Part shown: in pieces, positions 8,545 through 16,061 of the stretch | Layout: each line of letters begins with the position of its first letter | Position numbering within the stretch: position 1 is the first letter of the stretch | Source of the DNA: Acetobacteraceae bacterium | GTDB taxonomy: Bacteria; Pseudomonadota; Alphaproteobacteria; Acetobacterales; Acetobacteraceae | Assembly (NCBI GenBank): GCA_947371015.1 | Contig: CANBNK010000043.1 | Span: 1 to 34,519 of the forward strand | Reading direction: 5' to 3' | DNA length: 34,519 nt | Notes under the pieces: model-generated | The model's input: only the letters and a program-made list of their open reading frames with translations | Told to the model about the DNA's origin: nothing | Database searches by the model: none | Made by a program: the position numbers and the translations under genes

Positions 8545-8991
8545 TCAGCGCTGGCTGCGCGCAAGTTCCGGCCAATTGGCGTCGGCCCGGCTGATCCGCC
8601 CGGGAACGTCCTGCTCCCAGCGTTCGCGTACCGCCACGCTGTAGTTCAGGTACAGCCGGCCCGCCACCAGGCGCCAGGCGTTCGGCTCGATCGTAGCGGT
8701 GTAGCCCTCGGAGACCGCGTAGGCGCAGAACCCGCCATAGGCCGGGGCGTAGCGTTCCGGCATGGCGGCGAACAGGTCGCGGTTGGCAGCACTGGCGAAT
8801 CGCCAGGTGGCGCCATCCCACCGATGCGTGAACTCGCGCCGGCCCGCCACCGGCCCCTGCCCGGCATGGTAGGCCACGGGGTCATAGCCGCCGATGGCCG
8901 CGCCATCCTGCGTGTTGGTCCGTGCCCCCGCGGCGCCGGTGGCCAGCAGCAGCGGCAAGGCGATCAAGGCACGGCGGTTGAGGCGACGCAT
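8545..8991 (-). CDS. Exported YHS-like domain protein
   Basis: A 148-residue exported protein. The N-terminus (RRLNRRALIALPLLLATGAA) is a twin-arginine-rich or Sec signal peptide ending near GARTN. The remainder carries the YHS-like signature seen in many proteobacterial proteins: GYDPVAYHAGQGPVAG, then FASAANRDLFAAMPERYAP and YGGFCAYAVSEGY. YHS domains are often linked to metal binding, but this subtype has no established activity. The start at ATG 8991 is supported by GGGAG about 7 bases upstream. A longer frame to 9093 lacks such support. It lies upstream of nudC on the same strand, after a gap of about 90 bases. Confidence 0.85.
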   Translation of the reverse strand: MRRLNRRALIALPLLLATGAAGARTNTQDGAAIGGYDPVAYHAGQGPVAGRREFTHRWDGATWRFASAANRDLFAAMPERYAPAYGGFCAYAVSEGYTATIEPNAWRLVAGRLYLNYSVAVRERWEQDVPGRISRADANWPELARSQR

Positions 8992-9092
8992 GGCAGTCTC
9001 CCTTGGCTGATGCCGTGGGGTCTGGCCAGCAGCACCGCCGTTACGCCCGCCGGGCCAGGTGGCCCACACCACCTGGCAACGCACGGCTGCCA

Positions 9093-9121
9093 TTGCGTCC
9101 GGCCGCCAGAGGCAGCATATG
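9093..9121 (+). promoter_or_regulatory. Candidate promoter for the SRP RNA
   Basis: TTGCGT (9093-9098) and CATATG (9116-9121) are spaced by 17 bases and lie 7 bases before the predicted RNA 5' end at 9129. The -10 is a modest match. The position relative to the RNA end is the main support. Confidence 0.4.
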
Positions 9122-9128
9122 TGCCCAC

Positions 9129-9224
9129 GGAAGGTCGGCGGTGGACGGGCTCCTCGCCAACCCGGTCAGGTCCGGAAGGAAGCAGCCGCAACGGGTTCTC
9201 GCCTGGGTCGCTTGTCGGCCTTCC
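9129..9224 (+). ncRNA. ffs: Signal recognition particle RNA, small bacterial type (4.5S)
   Basis: RNA scaffold that binds Ffh to target nascent membrane proteins. The invariant domain IV core GGTCAGGTCCGGAAGGAAGC begins at 9164, continued by AGCC, including the GGAA tetraloop and the asymmetric bulge. The ends pair: the 11 bases starting GGAAGG at 9129 match the 11 ending CCTTCC at 9224 with two G-U pairs, giving a 96-base hairpin. The position in front of dnaX-ybaB-recR is the conserved proteobacterial arrangement. Confidence 0.96.
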
Positions 9225-9269
9225 ACCCTCCCCGGCGGCTGGCGCCGCCCAGCGCCGAGGCCGCACGCC

Positions 9270-11282
9270 ATGTCCGACAACATGTTCGGCCAGGACCCGG
9301 AAGCCCCGGACGCCTTGCCTGAGCCGCCCGCGCCCGACGGCGCCGGCCTGTTCGGCGGGCCGGAACCCTTACCGGAACCGCCCGCCCCCGAAGGCCCCGG
9401 CCTGTTCGGCGAGCCCACGGTGGCCGTTGCCCCTGTCGTGCCGGCGCCACTGGTCGTCGCGCCAGCGCCCTCGGGCCTTCAAGCGCCGCCGCCCCCTGGC
9501 ACCGCCCCTGCGCCGGAACCCGCCGCAGCCCCGCCGGCCACGCCCTATCGCGTGCTGGCGCGAAAATACCGGCCACAGAATTTCGCCGACCTGATCGGCC
9601 AGGAAGCCCTGGTCCGCACGCTGAAGAACGCCTTCGCCCAGGGCCGCGTCGCGCATGCCTTCATGCTCACCGGCGTTCGCGGCGTCGGCAAGACCACCAC
9701 GGCGCGCATCATCGCCCGGGCGTTGAACTGCGTCGGCCCGGATGGCACCGGTGGCCCCACCGCCGAGCCCTGCAACGTCTGTGCCGAATGCAAGGCGATT
9801 TTGGCCGACCGCCACCCCGACGTGCAGGAGCTGGATGCCGCCAGCAACAACGGCGTGGACAATGTGCGCGAACTGCGGGAGGCGGTGCGCTATCGCCCGG
9901 CCCAGGCGCGCTTCAAGGTCTATATCCTCGACGAAGTGCACATGCTCTCCAACCAGGCCTTCAACGCGCTGTTGAAGACGCTGGAGGAGCCGCCGCCACA
10001 CGTGAAGTTCCTGTTCGCCACCACCGAGATCCGCAAGGTCCCGGCGACCATTCTCAGCCGCTGCCAAACCTTCCACCTGAAGCGCGTGCCCCAGGCGGAG
10101 TTGCGCGACCACTTCGCCCGCATCTGCACCAAGGAAGCGGTGGACGCCGAAGCCGAGGCCCTGGCCATGGTCGCCCGCGCCGCCGATGGCAGCGTGCGCG
10201 ACGGGCTTTCCCTGCTCGACCAGGCCATCGCCCTGGCCGGGCCGGAGGGCCAGGTCTCCGCCCTGCTGGTACGGGACATGCTGGGCCTGGCCGACCGCTC
10301 CCTGGTGCTGGACCTGATGGAGGCGCTGATGGCCGGCGACACCGCCACCGCGCTCAGCCTGATGGACCGCGGCCATGAACAGGGCGCCGACCCCGGCGTG
10401 GTGCTGGCCGACCTGCTGGACCTGACCCATACCCTGACCCGCCTGGTCAGTGTGCCGGCGCTGCGCGACGACCCCGCGCTGACCGAGGTGGAGCGCACCC
10501 GCGGCGCCACGCTGGCGGGCAAGCTCAGCGTCGCCAGCCTGGGCCGCGCCTGGCAGATGCTGCTGAAGGGGCTGGGCGAGGTGAACGAGGCGCCGGACCG
10601 CCGCGCCGCCGCCGAGATGGTGCTGATCCGCCTGGCGCATGTGGCCGAGATGCCCACCCCCGGCGACCTGGTGAAGCGCCTGCTGGAGGGCGGCAGCGTG
10701 GCCGCCAATGCCCCGCGCCCGGCGCCCAATGGCGGCGGCGGCGGTGCGCGCGCCGTGGCCAATGGCGGCATGACCATGGCGGTGGCCGCCCCGGCCCTGG
10801 CCCAGCCGCAAAACTGGCAGCAGGTGGTGGCGCTGGCCTCCGGCCGCCGGCCGCTGCTGCATTCGCACCTGCTCTATCACGTGCATCCCGTGAAGGTTTC
10901 GCCCGGCCGGCTGGAAATCCGCGTGCTGGCCCAGGCCCCGCGTGACCTGGCGGCGCAGCTGACCGCCCTGCTGGCGGAGGAAACGGAACAGCGCTGGACC
11001 ATCGCGCTGTCCAATGCCGAGGGCGAGCCGACCCTGGCCGAACAGGGCAAACTGGCAGAAGCCTCTCGCCGCGAGATTGCCGCCAGCCACCCGCTGGTGC
11101 AGGCGATCCTGGCCGCCTTCCCCGGCGCCAGCATCCAGGCGGTGCGGGATGAGGGCACCGACGCCTATGGCCTGGCCGCGCCGATCATCGTGGGCGCGGA
11201 ACCCGAACCCGACACGCTGCCTGAGGACATGCCGGAATTCGCGCCGCCCGAGGCGGAGCCGGTGGATCTCGATGACTTCTAG
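9270..11282 (+). CDS. dnaX: DNA polymerase III subunit gamma/tau
   Basis: Clamp-loader ATPase subunit, 670 residues. The first 90 residues are a Pro/Ala/Gly-rich extension with an 18-residue repeat (16-33 and 34-51, LPEPPAP...GLFG). The conserved protein begins at YRVLARKYRPQNFADLIGQE. The Walker A loop is GVRGVGKT (135-142). The four zinc cysteines are Cys154, 168, 171 and 174. The DEVH box is at 221-224, sensor 1 is LFATTE, and SRC is at 263-265. A Gly-rich linker near residue 490 leads to the tau-specific C-terminal part. No A-rich slippery frameshift site was seen. ATG 9270 is the first start after the SRP RNA. The 3' end is part of a tandem repeat (11271-11342). Confidence 0.96.
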   Translation: MSDNMFGQDPEAPDALPEPPAPDGAGLFGGPEPLPEPPAPEGPGLFGEPTVAVAPVVPAPLVVAPAPSGLQAPPPPGTAPAPEPAAAPPATPYRVLARKYRPQNFADLIGQEALVRTLKNAFAQGRVAHAFMLTGVRGVGKTTTARIIARALNCVGPDGTGGPTAEPCNVCAECKAILADRHPDVQELDAASNNGVDNVRELREAVRYRPAQARFKVYILDEVHMLSNQAFNALLKTLEEPPPHVKFLFATTEIRKVPATILSRCQTFHLKRVPQAELRDHFARICTKEAVDAEAEALAMVARAADGSVRDGLSLLDQAIALAGPEGQVSALLVRDMLGLADRSLVLDLMEALMAGDTATALSLMDRGHEQGADPGVVLADLLDLTHTLTRLVSVPALRDDPALTEVERTRGATLAGKLSVASLGRAWQMLLKGLGEVNEAPDRRAAAEMVLIRLAHVAEMPTPGDLVKRLLEGGSVAANAPRPAPNGGGGGARAVANGGMTMAVAAPALAQPQNWQQVVALASGRRPLLHSHLLYHVHPVKVSPGRLEIRVLAQAPRDLAAQLTALLAEETEQRWTIALSNAEGEPTLAEQGKLAEASRREIAASHPLVQAILAAFPGASIQAVRDEGTDAYGLAAPIIVGAEPEPDTLPEDMPEFAPPEAEPVDLDDF

Positions 11283-11342
11283 GCGCGGCCGATGGGCCTT
11301 GATGACTTCTAGGCGCGGCCGATGGGCCGCGACGATTTCTGA
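11271..11342 (+). repeat. 30-base tandem repeat carrying the dnaX stop codon
   Basis: Units 11271-11300 and 11301-11330 are identical at 28 of 30 positions. A third, shorter copy runs to 11342. Each unit contains the final Asp-Asp-Phe codons plus a stop, so in-frame stops occur at 11280 (TAG), 11310 (TAG) and 11340 (TGA). Copy three encodes the same Asp-Asp-Phe with different codons. Confidence 0.95.
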
Positions 11343-11357
11343 CCAGAGGACAAAGCC

Positions 11358-11699
11358 ATGAAGAACCTGGCCAACATGATGAAGCAGGCGCAGCAGATGC
11401 AGTCCCGCATGGCGGAGATGCAGGCTGCGCTGGAGGCCGCGACCATGCAGGGCCAGGCCGGCGGCGGCATGGTCAAGGTCACGCTTTCCGGCAAGGGCGA
11501 CCTGAAGGCGGTCTCGATCGACCCCGCCCTGATGGTCGCCGACGACCGCGAGGTGCTGGAGGACCTGCTGCTGGCCGCCCATGCCGACGCCAAGCTGAAG
11601 GTGGAAGCGATGATGGCCGAGGAAATGCAGAAGGCCACCGCCGGCATGAACATCCCCGGCGGGCTGGGCGGTCTCGGCGGCCTCAAGCTGCCGTTCTGA
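11358..11699 (+). CDS. ybaB: YbaB/EbfC family nucleoid-associated protein
   Basis: Small DNA-binding protein of 113 residues, the family's usual size. Members form homodimers with a tweezer-like shape and bind DNA with little sequence preference. The N-terminal Met/Gln-rich helix ([20 protein letters not shown]) and the central [20 protein letters not shown] are typical, as is the Gly-Leu-rich C-terminus ([13 protein letters not shown]). The start at ATG 11358 has AGAGGA 7 bases upstream. It lies between dnaX and recR, its standard place. Its stop overlaps a second ATGGACC sequence resembling the true recR start 17 bases later. Confidence 0.96.
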   Translation: MKNLANMMKQAQQMQSRMAEMQAALEAATMQGQAGGGMVKVTLSGKGDLKAVSIDPALMVADDREVLEDLLLAAHADAKLKVEAMMAEEMQKATAGMNIPGGLGGLGGLKLPF

Positions 11700-11715
11700 T
11701 GGACCAGCCCGGCTG

Positions 11716-12303
11716 ATGGACCCGATCGAGCATCTCGTCAGCCTGCTGGCAAAGCTGCCCGGCTTCGGCCGGCGCAGCGCGCGCCGCGCCGTGCTGAAGA
11801 TGCTGATGCACCCCGAGCAGACCATGCTGCCGCTGGCCGAGGCGCTGCGCGAGACCGCCGCCGCCGTCCGCCCCTGCCCGACCTGCGGCAATCTGGATAC
11901 GCGCATCCCCTGCGGCGTATGCCGCGACAGCCACCGCGACCGCAGCCTGGTCTGCGTGGTGGAAGGCGTGGCCGACCTGTGGGCGCTGGAACGGGCCAAC
12001 GCGCATCGCGGGCTGTACCATGTGCTCGGCGGCACGCTGTCGGCGCTGGGCGGCATCGGGCCGGAAGACCTGGCGGTGCAGCCGCTGCTGGCGCGCATCG
12101 CGGAAGGCGGCGTCGAGGAGGTCATCCTGGCGCTGCCGGCCACCGTGGATGGCGCCACCACGGTGCACTACCTGACCGACCGGCTGCGCCCGACCGGCGT
12201 GCCGGTCACGCGGCTGGCCCAGGGCGTGCCGATGGGCGGCACGCTGGACCTGCTGGACGAAGGCACGCTCAGCGCCGCCCTACGCTCCCGCCGCGCTGTC
12301 TAG
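11716..12303 (+). CDS. recR: Recombination protein RecR
   Basis: Part of the RecFOR pathway that loads RecA at gaps, 195 residues. Helix-hairpin-helix region [20 protein letters not shown] (11-30) comes first. The C4 zinc finger has Cys54, Cys57, Cys66 and Cys69 ([16 protein letters not shown]). A Toprim domain starts at [15 protein letters not shown], and [20 protein letters not shown] near the C-terminus is the RecR ending. The start is ATG 11716. The ATG at 11699 is out of frame and ends after five codons. The stop TAG (12301-12303) falls inside a four-copy 22-base tandem repeat. Probably co-transcribed with dnaX and ybaB. Confidence 0.96.
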   Translation: MDPIEHLVSLLAKLPGFGRRSARRAVLKMLMHPEQTMLPLAEALRETAAAVRPCPTCGNLDTRIPCGVCRDSHRDRSLVCVVEGVADLWALERANAHRGLYHVLGGTLSALGGIGPEDLAVQPLLARIAEGGVEEVILALPATVDGATTVHYLTDRLRPTGVPVTRLAQGVPMGGTLDLLDEGTLSAALRSRRAV

Positions 12304-12380
12304 CGCCGGCCGCCGGGCTGTTTAGCCTCGGCCGCCGCGCTTTTTAGCGTCGGTCGCCGGGCCGTCCAGCCTCGGCCGCC
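12288..12380 (+). repeat. 22-base tandem repeat, four copies, spanning the recR stop
   Basis: Copies are 12288-12309, 12310-12331, 12332-12353 and 12354-12375, plus five bases of a fifth. The shared core is (C/T)CGCCG(C/G)GC...(T/C)AGC..CGG. The first three copies contain TAG at 12301, 12323 and 12345, which fall in three different reading frames; the fourth has CAG. There are no spacers, so it is not a CRISPR array. Confidence 0.95.
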
Positions 12381-12469
12381 ATGTGAGCCAGTCTGGGGCG
12401 CCAGGGTGGCGCGGCACCGGCCGCAACGCCTTCCCGCCGCGGTTGACGCCGCCCCGGCCGCTGCGCTCT

Positions 12470-14857
12470 ATGGCCGGTATGACCGAGTTGACGAACGACC
12501 CCGTCCCCTACGCCGAATTCATCATGCGCTACCTGATGCAGCGCGTGGCGCCCGAGGGCAGCCCGGCCCTGGCTGTGGCCGAGACCGAGCACGCGGTGGA
12601 TGGCGACCGTTGGTTCTGGGCGGACGACAACGCCAAGGTGCTGGAATTCCTGGCCCTGCCGGCGCTGTGGCAGCGCTGGCCAGACCGTTGCCGCGACGTG
12701 CTGGAGTTCATCGAGAGCCTCTGCGACGGCCCCTTCATCCTGCGCCGCACCGGCCATGCCCGGCTGGAGGCGCGCGAGCACGCCGACGGCGTCGGCCGCT
12801 GGGTCCATACCTTCATGAACCTCAGCTGCGACCTGCCGAATGGCAGCGTCACCGTCGGCATGCGGTTCCACGACATCCGCACCGCCCGCAACCTGATCCT
12901 CACCCAGCACCAGGTTGAGTTCCAGTACCAGGGCCGCGGCTACCGCCTGTCGGTGGCCGGCCGCAGCAGCGCGCACAGCATGCTGCACGAAGGCCACGAA
13001 CTCGAACTCAGCCACACCCATGAGCTGCACTTCGACCCCGGCACCGGCCCGGTCCGGCTGGGGGCGCTGGTGGCCACCTTCCGCTTCGATGGCCGCAGCA
13101 TGTTCGTGGCCGCCGAGCTGGCGCTGGAGCTGGACCCGGGCATCACCGTCAACGATGTCGTTCTGGGCTTCGGCCATGACCAGCTGAGCCACAACGAAAA
13201 CCAGGTCCACTACGGCGATATCGGCCTGACCCAGCCCGACGCCAGGCCGCGCCAGTTCACCGCCGCCGAAGTCGGCGAGACCTGGCTGGACGCCCGCGGC
13301 ACCGACTATTTCCTGTTCTCCCAGCGGGAGGAGATGCGCGGCTTCGCGCTGGCCATCCACACCCTGCCGGAAAACCCGGCGGACATGCTGAACCTGCAGG
13401 TGCTGGTACAGGAAGCCGGCCGGCTGCACCGCGTCGTCTCCCGCCACGTCTTCCCCGGCACGCAGCGGGGCGGCGCCCGGCTGGTGGCGCGGGAGAAAAA
13501 GATCCTCACTGCCGGTGGCTTCTACGACCAGGTGGCGGATTGCGCCGGGCTGGTGCAGCGCCGCGCCGCCATGCGCGACCTGCAGCCGGTCGATATCTCG
13601 ATCTCGTACGACTACGGCGCCGAGATCAACGCCTTCGCCCGCTGCTACCGCACGCTCTCGGCCATGCCGCAGACGCCGGAGGTGACGGCGCTGCGCGACA
13701 AGTCCCGCGCCCTGTTCGACCGCTATCACCAGGTCTATGCCGACGTATTCCTGGCGCGGCACTTCACCGACCCGGCGGCGATCTTCTCCCGCCCGCTGGC
13801 CTTCGTGGTGTACGGCCTGATCGACATGGCCATCGCCACCGGGGAACAGCACTACAAGGACGCGCTGCGCGACGCCGTGCGGGTGATGTTCGACTTCGAG
13901 CGCGGCTTCGCCGGCCCGGATGGCAACACCGAAAGCGCCTTCCTGATGGGCCAGGTGACCTGCGTCTCGCCCTTCGTGGATTGCCACAGCGCGGTGCTGC
14001 TGGCCCTGGTGCGCGCGCTGCCGGTGCTGGAGGACCCCGCCATCATCACCAGCATCGACCGTGGCCTGGAAGCCTACCGCGCCGAGACCATGGCGGTGGA
14101 GCTGGGCGACATGCGCAAGCAGGACGTGCTGACGGTGCATTGGACCAATGAGCAGGGCCAGCGCCTGAACCCGCACGCCTACTGGAATTTCTGCGCCGGG
14201 CTCACGCTCAGGCTGTTCAAGCTGCTGCGCCAGTCCACCCACCAGGCCACTACCGAAATCTACGCCCGGCACGACCACAAGCTGGAAATCTACGAAGCCA
14301 TGCTGCGCCTGCAGCTGCGCCGGTCGCTGGTGCCGCGCGAAGGCGGCGCGCTGGAAGTGCTGACCGGCCGCCTCTCCGGCGAGGGCAATTCGGAAACCCA
14401 GCCCTGGGTTGCGCTCGGCCTGGTCGAGGATAGCGGCGACCTCGGCCCCGAGACCACCGCCGCCGCCCAGCTCAACACCCTGGTCGCCAGCCTGGTGGCC
14501 ACCGACCCGCTGCTGCACACCACGCATGGCCTGCGGGACGAGGCGGGCATCCGCTTTGCCAATGCCGCCTCCGGCACCGCGCTGTACGGCCCCTACATGG
14601 ACCTGCCGGCCGGCCGCTACCGCGCTTGCCTCAGCTTCGCGGGCGGCGAGATGGCGCATGGCCAGGCGGTGATGGATGTCTGCGTGGAAACCGGCAGCCG
14701 CGTGCTGGCGCGCATCCCGGTCTCGGCGGCCAAGCTGCAGGCCGGCGCCAGCCTGACCTTCAGCGCCGACGAGCCGCTGCGCCAGGTGGAGGTGCGGCTG
14801 TTCAACGGCAACAACTTCACCGGCCGGCTGGAACGGCTGGACATCTTCGGCGAGTAG
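12470..14857 (+). CDS. Large protein of unknown function with helical core and C-terminal beta-type domain
   Basis: A protein of about 795 residues with consistent codon bias. I do not recognise a named family. No signal peptide or membrane segment is evident. The N-terminal half is rich in aromatic and charged residues. The middle (from about SYDYGAEINAFARCYRTL) reads like repeated helical hairpins, as in six-hairpin glycosidase folds. The final 110 or so residues (GPYMDLPAGRYRACLSFAGG to the end) look like a beta-sandwich or carbohydrate-binding module similar to those attached to glycosyltransferases. Starts at ATG 12470 or 12479; neither has a clear ribosome site. It converges on a methyltransferase and glycosyltransferase pair, so a role in surface polysaccharide is plausible but inferred. 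Confidence 0.8.
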   Translation: MAGMTELTNDPVPYAEFIMRYLMQRVAPEGSPALAVAETEHAVDGDRWFWADDNAKVLEFLALPALWQRWPDRCRDVLEFIESLCDGPFILRRTGHARLEAREHADGVGRWVHTFMNLSCDLPNGSVTVGMRFHDIRTARNLILTQHQVEFQYQGRGYRLSVAGRSSAHSMLHEGHELELSHTHELHFDPGTGPVRLGALVATFRFDGRSMFVAAELALELDPGITVNDVVLGFGHDQLSHNENQVHYGDIGLTQPDARPRQFTAAEVGETWLDARGTDYFLFSQREEMRGFALAIHTLPENPADMLNLQVLVQEAGRLHRVVSRHVFPGTQRGGARLVAREKKILTAGGFYDQVADCAGLVQRRAAMRDLQPVDISISYDYGAEINAFARCYRTLSAMPQTPEVTALRDKSRALFDRYHQVYADVFLARHFTDPAAIFSRPLAFVVYGLIDMAIATGEQHYKDALRDAVRVMFDFERGFAGPDGNTESAFLMGQVTCVSPFVDCHSAVLLALVRALPVLEDPAIITSIDRGLEAYRAETMAVELGDMRKQDVLTVHWTNEQGQRLNPHAYWNFCAGLTLRLFKLLRQSTHQATTEIYARHDHKLEIYEAMLRLQLRRSLVPREGGALEVLTGRLSGEGNSETQPWVALGLVEDSGDLGPETTAAAQLNTLVASLVATDPLLHTTHGLRDEAGIRFANAASGTALYGPYMDLPAGRYRACLSFAGGEMAHGQAVMDVCVETGSRVLARIPVSAAKLQAGASLTFSADEPLRQVEVRLFNGNNFTGRLERLDIFGE

Positions 14858-14873
14858 CGCCGGCACTCCGGCG
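14858..14873. terminator. Hairpin directly after the stop of the large unknown gene
   Basis: CGCCGG and CCGGCG form a perfect 6-pair stem around CACT, starting at the first base after the TAG. No T tract follows on either strand. It lies between convergent genes, so it could shield both 3' ends. Confidence 0.4.
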
Positions 14874-14938
14874 GGCTGCCGCTCCCAGCGGGTGCGGCGC
14901 AGGTAGCCCGTGATACCCGCGCCGAAATTGCGCCAGGG

Positions 14939-15898
14939 TCAGTCCTTGCAGAAGACGAAGGTGTTCGAGAGCCAGTTCGGATTCTCCTCCACCACGGCCG
15001 TATCCTCGCGAATATCCGCCAGCCGCAGCCGGTGCTTCCAGGCCAGGTCCAGCACCGCCTTCTGCGGCACCACATGGACTTCCATGCTGGCTCCGGGGTC
15101 GTGCGACAGGTAGTCGGCGATGCGGAAGCGATAGCCAACCCGGTAGGTCGGCACCTGGAAAACCGCCACGCCGCCAGGTGGCAGCAGCCCGAACACCGTG
15201 TCCAGAATAGCCATTATGATGGGCGGCGGATTGTGCTGCAGCACAATGCGGCTGTACCACAGGTCGAAGCCTTGGGCTGGGTGCAGGTCCGCCGGCGTTA
15301 CCTGGTGGAAGGTGATGTTACCTTGGCCGAAGCGCCGCAGCGTCTCCGCTGCCAGGTCCAGATGCGGGCGGGAGATATCCAGCGCCTGCATCCGCGGGAA
15401 ATGCCGGGCCAGATGCGAGGTGATGCGGCCGACGCCGCAGCCATACTCGGCACAGCAGTTGAACTCCGCGGGCTGGCGGCCGATCCGCCGCAGCAGCGCC
15501 AGCAGCAGCTCCGCATCGCCCTTGCCGGTTTCGAAGAACGCCGCCTCGTGCTGCGCAATCGCCTCGGGACGGAAGTTCGCGTCGGTCAGCACCGACCAAT
15601 GGGGAGCGGTGCGACCAATCTCCTCCCAATAGCGCCCGGTAAAGCCGACCAGCCGGGCCAGGGTATCGGCATCGGCGCTGACTTCAACATCCAACGGAGG
15701 CGCGCCCAGCGGCAGGCTGGGGGGCAGTTTCACCGGGTTTACCAGCCGCTGGGCTTCCTCACAGGACAGGAAGTTCATTCGCAGCGCCATCAGGTCGGGC
15801 GTATTGCGAACATGCCCCGCTATCGTTGCCTCGCCCTCGGGCTCTCGCCCCAGGATGTAGCGATAGGCCATGACAACGTCTTCGCGGCTTACGGGCAT
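14939..15898 (-). CDS. SAM-dependent methyltransferase with N-terminal LGREP module
   Basis: Class I methyltransferase of 319 residues. The first 50 residues (VVMAYRYILGREPEGEAT, then NFLSCEEAQRL) match the short helical module found in DUF4214-type proteins. The catalytic domain has SAM motif I at 151-159 (EYGCGVGRI), an acidic post-I segment (ALDISRPHLDLA) and a later LPPGGVAVFQVPTY strand. The substrate is unknown; the neighbouring glycosyltransferase suggests a glycan or glycolipid. The start at ATG 15898 places the module at the very N-terminus. It lies 163 bases downstream of the glycosyltransferase gene on the same strand. That gap holds a palindromic repeat. Confidence 0.85.
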   Translation of the reverse strand: MPVSREDVVMAYRYILGREPEGEATIAGHVRNTPDLMALRMNFLSCEEAQRLVNPVKLPPSLPLGAPPLDVEVSADADTLARLVGFTGRYWEEIGRTAPHWSVLTDANFRPEAIAQHEAAFFETGKGDAELLLALLRRIGRQPAEFNCCAEYGCGVGRITSHLARHFPRMQALDISRPHLDLAAETLRRFGQGNITFHQVTPADLHPAQGFDLWYSRIVLQHNPPPIIMAILDTVFGLLPPGGVAVFQVPTYRVGYRFRIADYLSHDPGASMEVHVVPQKAVLDLAWKHRLRLADIREDTAVVEENPNWLSNTFVFCKD

Positions 15899-15971
15899 TG
15901 TGGCGGGTCCGGTTCTGCTGGAATGCTTCTACCCCAGGCGCGGGCAGCGCAATATCGGTCGTGATGGCAGT

Positions 15972-16029
15972 GGCACGGGTTCTTCGCTTGTGCCGAGGCG
16001 CCGAAGCGTACCGGCGGTTGATGCGACAT
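15972..16029. repeat. Dispersed 58-base palindromic repeat, copy 1
   Basis: Aligns without gaps to 31149-31206 with 41 of 58 identical bases. It contains a GGCAC...GTGCC inverted repeat followed by GAGGCGCCGAA. It lies between the glycosyltransferase and methyltransferase genes. Confidence 0.65.
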
Positions 16030-16061
16030 CACCCGGCGGTCATGCCAGCTGGCCGTTGGCA

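Noticed and set aside
9270-11282. Programmed frameshift in dnaX producing gamma
   Set aside because: No A-rich slippery heptamer followed by a close stop was found by eye.
9369-12161. Minus-strand open frame of 930 codons
   Set aside because: Runs antisense through dnaX, ybaB and recR, all well identified. The composition is typical of a shadow frame.
12288-12375. Possible CRISPR-like or VNTR coding repeat
   Set aside because: 22-base units without spacers, mostly downstream of the stop, so a non-coding tandem repeat.
12344-14866. Minus-strand open frame of 840 codons opposite the large unknown gene
   Set aside because: The plus-strand product has balanced composition and plausible secondary structure. 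The minus frame is Gln/His/Gly/Val-rich, as in other shadows here.
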